Of a DNA stretch of 33,466 nucleotides, positions 1-8,273 are shown piece after piece; the first letter of the stretch is position 1, and the number at the start of each line of letters is the position of its first letter. This DNA comes from Klebsiella pneumoniae (GTDB lineage: Bacteria > Pseudomonadota > Gammaproteobacteria > Ga0077536): the NCBI GenBank assembly GCA_945876945.1, contig CAMCQE010000032.1, forward strand, positions 1 through 33,466, given 5' to 3'. The notes beneath the pieces are model-generated. The model did no database searches. It saw nothing but the letters and a program-made list of their open reading frames with translations, and had not been told where the DNA came from. Both the position numbers and the translations under genes were made by a program.

Positions 1-27
1 GGTCGGCAATGCTGCCCGGGCGAAGTC

Positions 28-1320
28 TTAAGCCGGCAGTCCGGCCAACTCAAAACCCCGTTGCAACGCGCGCATCAGCGAAAACGCGTCATCCCGACCC
101 GCCAACTCGCGAATGGAATGCATGGCGAAAGTGGGCACGCCCACATCCACCGTGCGCACGCCGAGCGCCGCGGCGGTAATTGGCCCGATGGTGCTACCGC
201 AGGCCACATCTCCGCGCGTCACAAATTCCTGGAGCGGGACTTCGGCCAATCGACAGGCTTCGCGGAACCAGGCGGCGGTTTCGCTGTTGGTGGCGTAGGA
301 CTGGTTGTGATTGGTTTTGAGCACGGGGCCGGCGTTTAGCAGCGGGCCGTGCTGGGCATCGTGGCGGTCGGGGAAGTTGGGATGCACGCCGTGCGCATTG
401 TCGGTGGAAATGAGCAGCGAATGGGCCATCGCGCGCGCATAGGCTTCGTGCGAGCCGGCCACTCTTTCCAGCACCGAGCGCAGAAAACTCCCGCGCGCGC
501 CGGCCGCCGAGCCGCTGCCGACTTCTTCGTGATCGTTCAGCACAATCAGCCGGCTCTGCTGGCCGTGGGAATCGAGCAAGGCGGCGAGGGCCGTGTAGCA
601 GGACAGCAGATTGTCGATGCGCGCCCCGGCAATAAACTCGCCGCGCCAGCCGACCAGTGCCGGCGGCTGTAAATCAAACAGCGAGAGTTCGTAGTCGAGC
701 ACGCAGGCGTTCACCAGACCGGGTTCAAAACCGGCGAGGCGCGACAGCAGTTCCGCCCGCAAATCGAAGCCACTGCCCAGCGCCACGATGGCCGGCAAAT
801 AGGTTTGCTTGTTGATGCTGCGTTTCTCATTAGCTTCGCGGTCGAGATGAATGGCGAGGCTTGGGATCACCGCCACGGGCTCCCGAATGTCGATGAGATG
901 GCTGTCGAGTCGGCCGTCGGGCAGGCGCAGGGTGAGGCGTCCGGCCAGGCCCAGATCGCGGTCAAACCACGGGTTGAGCAAGGCACCGCCGTAGACCTCA
1001 ATGCCTAACTGGCTATAGCCCTTGCTGGTGATTTCCGGCTGCGGCTTGAGGCGCAAGCAGGGGCTGTCGGTGTGCGCGCCCACCATGCGCACGCCCTGGG
1101 TGGCGACCGGGGCATTGCCCAGCACGAAAGCAATCAGCGAGGAGGCATTGCGGGTGACGTAGTAGCGACCACCCGGCGTGAGCGTCCAGGGTTCACGCTC
1201 ATCCAGCGCGGTAAAGCCACCGTCGTCCAGCAGCTGGGTGGCGCTGCGAACGGCGTGAAAAGGCGTCGGCGAGGTATCGAGATAGCGCAGCAGTCCAAGG
1301 TTGAAAGTGGTGATATCCAT
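28..1320 (-). CDS. apeB: M18 family aminopeptidase (probable aspartyl/broad aminopeptidase)
   Basis: A 430-residue cytosolic zinc aminopeptidase of family M18, which removes N-terminal residues from peptides. Visible family blocks run in the right order: GAHTDSPCL (metal His83), RIDN (Asp236), DHEEVGSGS (catalytic/metal Glu265-Glu266), STDNAH (Asp307), and the C-terminal VPTFAMHSIRE with the last metal His401. The length matches bacterial M18 enzymes (about 430 residues). The start ATG at 1320 has an AGGAC ribosome-binding site a few bases upstream on the minus strand. The gene is divergent from the P-type ATPase and shares a 147-bp spacer with it. This is a housekeeping peptide-recycling enzyme; the exact residue preference cannot be read from sequence. 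Confidence 0.93.
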   Translation of the reverse strand: MDITTFNLGLLRYLDTSPTPFHAVRSATQLLDDGGFTALDEREPWTLTPGGRYYVTRNASSLIAFVLGNAPVATQGVRMVGAHTDSPCLRLKPQPEITSKGYSQLGIEVYGGALLNPWFDRDLGLAGRLTLRLPDGRLDSHLIDIREPVAVIPSLAIHLDREANEKRSINKQTYLPAIVALGSGFDLRAELLSRLAGFEPGLVNACVLDYELSLFDLQPPALVGWRGEFIAGARIDNLLSCYTALAALLDSHGQQSRLIVLNDHEEVGSGSAAGARGSFLRSVLERVAGSHEAYARAMAHSLLISTDNAHGVHPNFPDRHDAQHGPLLNAGPVLKTNHNQSYATNSETAAWFREACRLAEVPLQEFVTRGDVACGSTIGPITAAALGVRTVDVGVPTFAMHSIRELAGRDDAFSLMRALQRGFELAGLPA

Positions 1321-1346
1321 AAGTGTCCTGTGGGGCGTTGGGCCGG

Positions 1347-1379
1347 GCGCGCGCTTGATCCGGAACGGGGAGCGCGCGC
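1347..1379. repeat. Inverted repeat in divergent apeB/P-type ATPase spacer
   Basis: Two perfect 9-base arms (1347-1355 and 1371-1379, alternating GC ending in T/A) flank a 15-base loop. It lies between the divergent starts and could be an operator or a cruciform; no T-tract follows, so it is not a classical terminator. The low complexity of the arms (GCGCGCGC) makes a chance origin possible. Confidence 0.4.
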
Positions 1380-1467
1380 GGGGTGCGGCGTAAGGTGCGA
1401 TCGAGTCTAGAGCGCCCGGCGCAGCCGGTCACCTTGTCCATTCTTGATCGCAGGCCACCGACCGCAC

Positions 1468-3990
1468 ATGACCAGCCCCCCAAATCACGCCGGTTTGACT
1501 AGCGCCGAGGCCGCCCGTCGCCTGTTGGATGAGGGGCCGAACGAACTGCCGGAGGCGCATGGCCGCAGCCTCCTCACAATCGTTCTGGCAACCATTCTCG
1601 AGCCGATTTTTCTCTTGCTGGCGCTGTCGGCTGGCCTGTATCTGGCGCTGGGCGACCGGCTGGATGCGCTGACCTTGATGAGCGTATTGCTGCTGATGTG
1701 CGGTATTACGGTGGTGCAGGCAGAACGTACGGAGCGCGTGCTCGGGAGTCTGCGTGAAATGACCAGCCCGCGGGCGTCGGTGCTCCGGGACGGCGTGGCG
1801 CGGCGCGTCCCGGGACGCGAGGTCGTGCGGGGCGATCTGCTGCTATTGGCGGAAGGGGACCGGATTGCCGCCGATGCCGCGCTGCTGGCGGGCGGCGGCG
1901 TGTTAGCCGACGAATCCCTGCTCACGGGTGAATCCGCACCGGTGCGTAAACAAACCTGGGATGGTGCCCAGGTGCTACGCGCGCCCGGTGGTGACGACCT
2001 GCCGTTTTTGTTCGCGGGCACCGTGCTGGTCAAGGGCCAGGGAATGGCGCGCGCGCTGGCGACCGGCCGTCTCACGATGCTGGGGCAACTGGGCGGCAGC
2101 CTGCGCAACATCACGCCGGAGCCCTCACCGGTGCAGACCCAAATTGCCCTGCTGGTGCGGCGCGTGGCGTTGCTGGGCGGCGTCTTGTGTGTCGCACTGG
2201 TGTTGATATACGGCCTGCGCGACGCGGCCTGGCTCGACGGTTTGCTCGCCGGGGTGACGCTGGCGGTGGCCATTCTGCCGGTCGAATTCCCGGTGGTGTT
2301 GACCATTTTCCTCGCGCTGGGCGCGTGGCGTATTTCCCGACACCACGTGCTGACCCGCCGCATGGCGGCGATTGAAGCCCTGGGCGCGGTGACCGTGCTG
2401 TGCGTGGACAAGACCGGCACGCTCACCGCCAATCAGATGCGCGTGCGCATGCTGGAGGCCGATGGCGCACGCTGTGCGGTGGGGACTGACGCGCCCGACG
2501 CATGGCCCGCGCCGATTCGGCGCTTGATGGAATTCGCCATGCTGGCCTGCGCGGTCGCACCCTACGATCCGATGGAGCAAGCGGTGCGCAGGCTCGGTGA
2601 GGAACGCCTGCAAGGCACGCCGCATTTACATGGCCGCTGGGAGATTGCGCGGGAATACGCGCTCACGCCTGGCCTGCTGGCGATGACGCATGTCTGGCGA
2701 GATGTCGACGGCGGCGCCTATGTGGTGGCGGCCAAGGGCGCACCCGAGGCGGTGCTTGATCTCTGTCATGCGAACGCCGAGCGCGTGCGCGTGGTGCGGG
2801 CTCAGGTGGAGGCCTTGGCCGCACAGGGTTTGCGCGTGATCGCAGTGGCGTGCGGTGTGTGGCCGAACGATGAATGGCCGGCCCTGCAACACGATTTCGA
2901 CTACGCGTTTCTAGGGCTCATCGGTCTGGAAGATCCGCTGCGGCCCGAGGTGCCGGCGGCGGTGGCGGAGTGCCAGGCCGCGGGTATCAAGGTGGCGATG
3001 ATTACCGGCGACCATCTCGCCACCGCCCGTGCCATTGCCGCGCAGGCCGGCTTGGCCGCCGGCCAGGCCTTAACCGGTGAGGGGTTGGCGAAACTTGATA
3101 GCGCCGGGCTGCAAGCCCGGCTGGACGACGCCCGCATTTTTGCGCGCGTCATGCCCGCACAGAAACTCGCTCTGGTGCAGGCCTATCAGGCACGCGGCGA
3201 AGTGGTGGCGATGACGGGCGACGGCGTTAACGACGCGCCCGCGCTACGGGCGGCCCAAATCGGGATTGCGATGGGTGCGCGCGGCACCGATGTTGCTCGC
3301 GAAGCCGCCGCGCTGGTGCTGACCGACGACAACTTCGCTTCCATCGTGGCCGCCGTGCGGATTGGACGCCGGGTGTTCGACAATCTACGCAAGGCGGTGG
3401 GCTATCTGGTCGCCGCACACGTGCCCATCGCCGGGGTCGCCTTGCTGCCGCTGCTGCTCGACTGGCCGCTGGTGCTGTTTCCGGTGCACGTGATGTTGCT
3501 GGAAATGATCATCGATCCGGCCTGTTCGATAGTGTTTGAAATGGAAGCCGCCGCGCCCAATCTCATGCAAAGGCCGCCTCGGGGTCGCGACGAAACATTG
3601 CTGCCGCCGTCGCTGCTCTGGCGCAGCCTGGCGCAAGGCGGCCTGAGCTTGCTCGCGGTCGTTGCGGTATATGGCTGGGCACTGGGCCAAGCCCTACCCG
3701 TGCCTGCCGCGCGCGCTTTGGCAGTAACGACTTTGGTGGCCGCCAATCTGGCGATGATTCTGGCGGCCCGCGGCGCGGCGCTGTCGCTAGTGGAAAAACT
3801 GCGCGCACCCAATCCGGCCTTGCGCTGGGTGCTCGCCGGCGCCAGCGCGCTGCTGTTATTCACACTGGCCACGCCGCCGGTGGCGAGGGTCTTCCGCTTT
3901 GAATGGCCCGGAACATTACCGCTGATCGCTGCCGCGCTGATCGGCGTCGGCGCGGTGATGCTGGCGGCGCATCGCCCCGAGCGCGACTGA
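1468..3990 (+). CDS. Cation-translocating P-type ATPase (HAD-IC family)
   Basis: An inner-membrane ATP-driven cation pump of 840 residues. The actuator motif TGES is at residues 153-156, the membrane motif PVEFP at 271-275, the phosphorylation site DKTGTLT begins at Asp314, and the hinge GDGVNDAP is at 584-591. Two N-terminal hydrophobic segments precede the actuator domain, a pair surrounds PVEFP, and about six hydrophobic segments follow the hinge. There is no N-terminal metal-binding CxxC domain, so a copper or zinc P1B pump is unlikely. The PVEFP motif and the LLEMIIDPACS segment in the sixth helix place it near the poorly characterised PEEFP-type bacterial pumps related to Ca2+ ATPases. 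An upstream in-frame TTG at 1444 is possible, but the ATG at 1468 fits better with the N-terminal helix. The transported ion is unknown. Confidence 0.9.
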   Translation: MTSPPNHAGLTSAEAARRLLDEGPNELPEAHGRSLLTIVLATILEPIFLLLALSAGLYLALGDRLDALTLMSVLLLMCGITVVQAERTERVLGSLREMTSPRASVLRDGVARRVPGREVVRGDLLLLAEGDRIAADAALLAGGGVLADESLLTGESAPVRKQTWDGAQVLRAPGGDDLPFLFAGTVLVKGQGMARALATGRLTMLGQLGGSLRNITPEPSPVQTQIALLVRRVALLGGVLCVALVLIYGLRDAAWLDGLLAGVTLAVAILPVEFPVVLTIFLALGAWRISRHHVLTRRMAAIEALGAVTVLCVDKTGTLTANQMRVRMLEADGARCAVGTDAPDAWPAPIRRLMEFAMLACAVAPYDPMEQAVRRLGEERLQGTPHLHGRWEIAREYALTPGLLAMTHVWRDVDGGAYVVAAKGAPEAVLDLCHANAERVRVVRAQVEALAAQGLRVIAVACGVWPNDEWPALQHDFDYAFLGLIGLEDPLRPEVPAAVAECQAAGIKVAMITGDHLATARAIAAQAGLAAGQALTGEGLAKLDSAGLQARLDDARIFARVMPAQKLALVQAYQARGEVVAMTGDGVNDAPALRAAQIGIAMGARGTDVAREAAALVLTDDNFASIVAAVRIGRRVFDNLRKAVGYLVAAHVPIAGVALLPLLLDWPLVLFPVHVMLLEMIIDPACSIVFEMEAAAPNLMQRPPRGRDETLLPPSLLWRSLAQGGLSLLAVVAVYGWALGQALPVPAARALAVTTLVAANLAMILAARGAALSLVEKLRAPNPALRWVLAGASALLLFTLATPPVARVFRFEWPGTLPLIAAALIGVGAVMLAAHRPERD

Positions 3991-4062
3991 GCATGGTTTG
4001 CCCAATTCAGAGGCGCGTCTTATTCTCCGGGCTCAATCGCCCTAGAGCTGCGGGGAGCTAGC

Positions 4063-4896
4063 GTGCAATTAAAACACTGGGCAGGCGCCTGTATGGTCGG
4101 GCTGTGGCTGGTCACCGGCGGACTCGCCCACGCGGCCGGGAAGCAATCGGAAACCGAACTCTGGGACACGGTGCTGAAACCGCAGCACTTCCAGCAGCGC
4201 GTGATTTCCAGCGATCAGGCCATTGTTGAATTGCGCATCCCGGGGCGCGCCGAAGATTCCGGCGTGGTGCCGGTCAGCGTCAATGCCAAGATTCCGCAAA
4301 CCGCCGAGCGCTATATCAAAACGCTCTATGTGTTTATTGACCGTAACCCCAAGCCACTCGCAGGGGTTTTCCATCTCACGCCCGAAGCCGGCAAGGCGGA
4401 CCTGGCAATGCGTTTGCGGATTAACGAGTTCACTCACGTGCGGGTGGTGGCGGAACTGAACAACGGCGAATTGCATATGGATGCGGCCTACACGCGTGCG
4501 AGCGGTGGTTGCTCCGAGCCGCCGCCCTTTCTAAAACTCCGCGAGGCCCGCAAGCGCATCGGCGAAATGAAGTTCCGCGCCAATCATGAACAGGGGGAGG
4601 GCGGTGACGTGGCGCTCGGCCAGCTCATCATCAGCCACCCCAACGTGACCGGGCTCCAACTGGACCAGCGCACGCGCAGCTTCATTCCGCCGGAATACGT
4701 GACCAAGGTCGCGATTAGCTTCAATGGTCGGCACATCCTGTCGGCGGAGACTGATATCTCCATCAGCGAAGACCCAAGTTTCAGGTTCTTCTTCAAGCCC
4801 GAGGCTGGCGGCACGATAGAAGCCCGCATGACCGATTCCAAAGGCCGCGAATTTACCCGCAGCTTCCCGGTGGAAGCATCGGCCAAGGCCTCCTGA
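4063..4896 (+). CDS. Secreted SoxYZ-like fused carrier protein (quinoprotein dehydrogenase-associated type)
   Basis: A periplasmic 277-residue protein. Residues 1-25 form a signal peptide with a hydrophobic core ending in AHA. Residues 35-145 resemble SoxY and 165-272 resemble SoxZ, fused in one chain. In true SoxY a C-terminal GGCGG swinging arm carries the sulfur substrate; here the cysteine is Cys150 in SGGCSEPP, internal at the junction of the two halves. Such fusions are known as quinoprotein dehydrogenase-associated SoxYZ-like carriers. No other sox gene or quinoprotein dehydrogenase is in the window, so the partner is unknown. The start is GTG at 4063, chosen because CGGGGAG lies about six bases upstream and it gives a clean signal peptide. 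A small gene follows two bases after the stop. Confidence 0.83.
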   Translation: MQLKHWAGACMVGLWLVTGGLAHAAGKQSETELWDTVLKPQHFQQRVISSDQAIVELRIPGRAEDSGVVPVSVNAKIPQTAERYIKTLYVFIDRNPKPLAGVFHLTPEAGKADLAMRLRINEFTHVRVVAELNNGELHMDAAYTRASGGCSEPPPFLKLREARKRIGEMKFRANHEQGEGGDVALGQLIISHPNVTGLQLDQRTRSFIPPEYVTKVAISFNGRHILSAETDISISEDPSFRFFFKPEAGGTIEARMTDSKGREFTRSFPVEASAKAS

Positions 4897-4898
4897 GC

Positions 4899-5051
4899 AT
4901 GGCCCGCGCTGCCCGCGATCGCGCAGTCGTTCGACTCCGCAATCGCCACGCCACCCATCCGCTCATGCAAAAAGGCGGCGTGCACGAGAAGCCGCGCAAG
5001 GCCGAGCGCAAGCGCGACAAGCAGGATTTACAGCGCAGGCTGGACAACTAG
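4899..5051 (+). CDS. Small basic protein, 50 residues (conserved HPLMQKGGVHEK-type)
   Basis: A short frame starts two bases after the stop of the SoxYZ-like gene and encodes 50 residues rich in Arg and Lys. Its C-terminal half contains HPLMQKGGVHEKPRKAERK, ending in DLQRRLDN. I associate a motif of the form HPL(L/M)xKGGVHxK with small uncharacterised proteobacterial proteins, but this is from memory and not verified. The tight spacing implies translational coupling to the upstream gene. It has no signal peptide or membrane segment and looks nucleic-acid-binding or ribosome-associated by composition only. The function is unknown. Confidence 0.6.
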   Translation: MARAARDRAVVRLRNRHATHPLMQKGGVHEKPRKAERKRDKQDLQRRLDN

Positions 5052-5063
5052 CCCCCGGGCGTT

Positions 5064-5879
5064 TCAGCCCTTCAAACCTCGCAAAAAATCGAGCAACGCC
5101 GCGTTGAACGCCGCCGGCTGTTCGATGTTCGACAGATGGCCGGCCTGCTCAAGAATGCACAGTTGGGCCGCCGGAATAGCCTCCGCCATCTGCTGTGAAA
5201 CCGCCGGCGGGGTGAGCTTGTCTTCATCGCCACACACCACCAGCGTGGGCACCCGGATGGCGTCGAGTTTGGCCACCGGCTCGTAGCGCGTCATCGCGGC
5301 AATGGCTTTCAGATAGGACTCCTTGTGAAGGGCCGTCATGCTGTCGATCAGGCGTTGCATGGCAGCCGGCGTGGCGTTCTGGCTCAACAGCGTCGGGGCG
5401 ACCAGCGGCGCGATATCACGCGGCGCCTTGCCTTCGAGCAGCGGTTGCTGACGCGAGCGGATGAAGGCTTCGCGCTGCTCGGGCGTGACTGAGCTGTCGT
5501 AGCCCGGAAAGGTGTCGCATAACACCAAACTCGCCACGCGCTGCGGATGGGCCTCGTAGAAATCGAGTGCGATCCGCCCACCCATCGAAAGTCCCACCAG
5601 ATGCGCCTGCGCCACCTCGAGGTGGTCGAGCAGGCGCAGGAGATCGGCCGCAAACAGCGGGAATGTGAGGTCTTCGGGATAGTCGTCGCTGTCGCCATAG
5701 CCACGGGCATCCCACGCGAGCGCGTGAAACTCCGTCCCGACGGCCGCGAGCTGTTCACGCCAGTTGCTGCGATTGCCGCCGATGCCGTGCATGAAGACCA
5801 CGGTCTCGCCGGCACCCGCCTGCTCATAGGCAAGGCGCGGTGCGCCGGGGATCAACAGCGGGCCGCTAATCTGGGTCAT
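5064..5879 (-). CDS. Alpha/beta hydrolase (3-oxoadipate enol-lactonase-like)
   Basis: A 271-residue cytosolic alpha/beta-fold hydrolase. The oxyanion HGIGG is at 31-35, the nucleophile elbow GLSMGG puts Ser98 as catalytic serine, GDEDKLTP near 217-224 supplies the acid, and His248 in QAGHLSN completes the triad. Overall length and the GYGDSD and ATPAAM-type cap segments resemble PcaD-type enol-lactonases, but many carboxylic-ester hydrolases share this shape. No other beta-ketoadipate pathway gene is near, so the substrate is not assigned. It lies nine bases downstream of the cupin gene on the same strand, so the two probably form a small operon. Confidence 0.82.
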   Translation of the reverse strand: MTQISGPLLIPGAPRLAYEQAGAGETVVFMHGIGGNRSNWREQLAAVGTEFHALAWDARGYGDSDDYPEDLTFPLFAADLLRLLDHLEVAQAHLVGLSMGGRIALDFYEAHPQRVASLVLCDTFPGYDSSVTPEQREAFIRSRQQPLLEGKAPRDIAPLVAPTLLSQNATPAAMQRLIDSMTALHKESYLKAIAAMTRYEPVAKLDAIRVPTLVVCGDEDKLTPPAVSQQMAEAIPAAQLCILEQAGHLSNIEQPAAFNAALLDFLRGLKG

Positions 5880-5888
5880 GCGGAAGCC

Positions 5889-6266
5889 TCAGGCGTACCA
5901 GGGCAGCGAAATGGCGGCGCCGGTCTCGCTTTTCACTTCGACGGGAGAGGCGGCCAGGGTGGCGATGATGTGCAGATCCTCATCGCCCGTATTACAGATT
6001 TGATGGACCACGTTGCCCGGGATCACGAGCGTTTGGTCGGCCTTGAAGGGGATCTCGCGATCTTCAAAGCGACACACGCCGCTGCCCCCCATGACGAGGA
6101 TGACTTCCTCACAGGCGTGGCTATGGACCGGAGTGGCGGCGTGCGCTGCGATGGTTTGACGCCAGATTTCAAAACTTTTCAGTCCGTCCTGACAGCCCGC
6201 CAGCGTTTGGTGCTCAAGGCCGGGCAGTTGGTGTTTCTGAACGCTGCTGTTGTTGTTGACGTGCAT
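5889..6266 (-). CDS. Cupin-domain protein
   Basis: A 125-residue single-domain cupin. Cupin motif 1 is visible as HSHACEE with candidate metal ligands His48, His50 and Glu54, and motif 2 as PGNVVHQI with His88. Such proteins bind a divalent metal and act as small dioxygenases, isomerases or sensors. A strong GGAGGG ribosome-binding site precedes the ATG at 6266. It is the first gene of a probable two-gene operon with the downstream alpha/beta hydrolase and is divergent from the glutathione transferase gene. The reaction cannot be told from sequence. Confidence 0.8.
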   Translation of the reverse strand: MHVNNNSSVQKHQLPGLEHQTLAGCQDGLKSFEIWRQTIAAHAATPVHSHACEEVILVMGGSGVCRFEDREIPFKADQTLVIPGNVVHQICNTGDEDLHIIATLAASPVEVKSETGAAISLPWYA

Positions 6267-6405
6267 CGGTAATTCCCTCCGTTGAAGTGATTGAATAAGA
6301 GCGGGGCGGCCTTGGGCTTGTCAATCTCCTGGACACGAGCACGGCGAGGGCGTGGTAAGTTTTCAGCGCCCTTACCATCACCTGCTGCCCCGGAGCGCCG
6401 TGCCC

Positions 6406-7068
6406 ATGATCGACTGCTATACCGCCTCAACGCCTAACGGCTGGAAAGTCACCGTTCTGCTCGAAGAACTGGCCATTCCCTACCGCGTGATTCCCGTTGA
6501 TTTGGCGCAACGCGAGCAGAAAGCCGACTGGTTTCTGGCCATCAATCCTAATGGGCGCATCCCGGCGATTGTTGATCGGGATAACGATGACTTCGCGGTG
6601 TTCGAGTCCGGCGCAATCATGCTGTATCTGGCGCAGAAGACCGGCCGGCTGTTGCCGACCGAACCGAAGGCCGCCTCCCGCGTGATTCAGTGGTTGATGT
6701 TCCAGATGAGCGGCGTTGGCCCGATGATGGGCCAGGCCAACGTGTTTTACCGCTATTTCCCCGAAAAAATCCCGGCCGCGATCGAGCGCTATCACAACGA
6801 ATGCCGACGCTTGTTTGAAGTGCTGAATGGCCAGTTGCTGGGGCGCGAGTACCTGTGCGACGACTACAGCATTGCCGACATCGCGAACTGGTGCTGGGTG
6901 CGCATCCATCGCTGGAGTGGCGTGAACATCGAAGGGCTCGATGCCCTGCAGGCGTGGCTGGTTCGGCTCGAAGCGCGGCCCGCCTGCCAGCGCGGGATCG
7001 TCATTCCGAATCCCATGGCGATGGACGATGCCACCGTGAACCTGGGACAAAGTCTGGTTCAACGCTGA
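6406..7068 (+). CDS. Glutathione S-transferase, Nu-class (YfcG/Ure2p-like)
   Basis: A 220-residue cytosolic glutathione transferase-fold protein. The N-terminal thioredoxin-like domain begins [15 protein letters not shown], where STPNGWK matches the glutathione-binding region of Nu-class enzymes such as YfcG, and [10 protein letters not shown] is the conserved Glu-Ser glutathione-contact segment. The C-terminal helical domain covers about 85-205. Nu-class enzymes typically show disulfide-bond reductase activity with glutathione. A longer frame reaches GTG at 6352, but the ATG at 6406 starts exactly at the conserved first beta strand and has CGGAG about 10 bases upstream, so it was chosen. Confidence 0.88.
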   Translation: MIDCYTASTPNGWKVTVLLEELAIPYRVIPVDLAQREQKADWFLAINPNGRIPAIVDRDNDDFAVFESGAIMLYLAQKTGRLLPTEPKAASRVIQWLMFQMSGVGPMMGQANVFYRYFPEKIPAAIERYHNECRRLFEVLNGQLLGREYLCDDYSIADIANWCWVRIHRWSGVNIEGLDALQAWLVRLEARPACQRGIVIPNPMAMDDATVNLGQSLVQR

Positions 7069-7183
7069 TTTCGTGCGTTGGCTCAGGGAGCATTCAGCCT
7101 GTAGCGGATAAAAAGCAGCGGTCGTCCGGTGAGTGGTCACAATCCGGGTGAATCATAGCCACGCCCCATCACAGGAGTCCTGC

Positions 7184-8191
7184 ATGTCGATCCCAGCCTC
7201 GGCTGTCGTCCCGCTGCTCGGTCAGCCGTCTTTCGTGACGCTGCAAAGCCATGTTCTCGCCGAAGAACGCCGCCAGCCGGGGAACTGCGGCAACCTGTCA
7301 TGGATTATCTCGGCACTCGCGATCGCCGCCAAAACCATCGCCGCGCGACTGAAGAACGCGGGCATTGAAGACGTGCTGGGTGAAGTGGGCACGCAAAACG
7401 TACAGGGCGAGCGGCAACAGAAACTCGACGTCATCGCCAACCATCTGCTCATCCAGCTGCTCGGGACCCGCGAGGGCGTGGCCGTGATTGGGTCGGAGGA
7501 AAATGACGAACTGCTGCTGGTAGAGGCCGAGGCCAACGGCGGTCAGCGCTATGCCGTATTGTTCGACCCGCTGGATGGCTCGGCCAACCTCGATGTGGGC
7601 GGCAGCGTGGGCACCATCTTTTCCATTTTTAACGTGCCCAAGGGCGCCGAGCATGTGCTGCAAACCGGACGGCGGCAGGTGGCCGCCGGCTACGTGCTGT
7701 ACAGCTCTTCCACCATTTTCGTTTTAACCACGGGACTCGGCGTGCACATGTTCGTGCTTGATACGGCGGTGGGCGCGTTCATTCGGGTTCAGCAGCATCT
7801 GCGCATGCCGGCGTCCGGCACAATTTACTCGGTCAATGAAGCCAATGTCGCCAGCTTCCCGCCGGGTTATCAGGCGTATCTGGCGCAATGTCGGGACGCG
7901 GGATTCTCTTCCCGCTACGCCGGCGCGATGGTGGCCGATGTGCACCGGGTGTTGATCAAGGGCGGCGTGTTTCTGTATCCCCCAACCGCCAAGTCCCCGC
8001 AGGGCAAACTCCGTCTGATGTACGAAGCTAACCCAATGGCCATGTTGATTGAGCAGGCCGGGGGCATGGCGTCGACCGGGCGCCAGCCGATTCTTGATCT
8101 CGTGCCAGACGAACTGCACCAGCGGGTGCCAGTGGTGCTGGGCAGTACGGGCAATGTGCAGGCCCTGCTGGACCTGCTCAAGGCGGCATAA
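7184..8191 (+). CDS. fbp: Fructose-1,6-bisphosphatase class I
   Basis: Encodes 335 residues of class I fructose-1,6-bisphosphatase, the cytosolic enzyme that converts fructose-1,6-bisphosphate to fructose-6-phosphate and phosphate in gluconeogenesis and, where present, the Calvin cycle. The metal-binding block FDPLDGSANLDVGGSVGT is intact, as are GAMVADVHR and the substrate-binding segment GGVFLYPPT with KLRLMYEANPMAMLIEQAGG. Length is typical. AGGAG at 7173-7177 identifies the ATG at 7184 as the start, over an upstream in-frame GTG at 7133. No other Calvin-cycle gene is in the window. The 3' end runs into a GC-rich hairpin. Confidence 0.97.
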   Translation: MSIPASAVVPLLGQPSFVTLQSHVLAEERRQPGNCGNLSWIISALAIAAKTIAARLKNAGIEDVLGEVGTQNVQGERQQKLDVIANHLLIQLLGTREGVAVIGSEENDELLLVEAEANGGQRYAVLFDPLDGSANLDVGGSVGTIFSIFNVPKGAEHVLQTGRRQVAAGYVLYSSSTIFVLTTGLGVHMFVLDTAVGAFIRVQQHLRMPASGTIYSVNEANVASFPPGYQAYLAQCRDAGFSSRYAGAMVADVHRVLIKGGVFLYPPTAKSPQGKLRLMYEANPMAMLIEQAGGMASTGRQPILDLVPDELHQRVPVVLGSTGNVQALLDLLKAA

Positions 8192-8215
8192 AAAAGCGGC
8201 CGCTGTGGGCCGCTT
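8190..8215 (-). terminator. Intrinsic terminator for the porin locus (minus strand), possibly bidirectional
   Basis: A perfect 8-bp stem AAGCGGCC / GGCCGCTT (8194-8201 and 8208-8215) with a six-base loop. On the minus strand the stem is followed by six T (8195-8190), the arrangement of a Rho-independent terminator downstream of the minus-strand porin. On the plus strand it lies just after the fbp stop codon with only a weak T-tract, so it may terminate both converging transcripts. Confidence 0.8.
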
Positions 8216-8273
8216 AAGGGTTGAATGACTCGGCGCATCGGGCGCATCGCGCGCCGTGGAACGCGCCGTCAGT

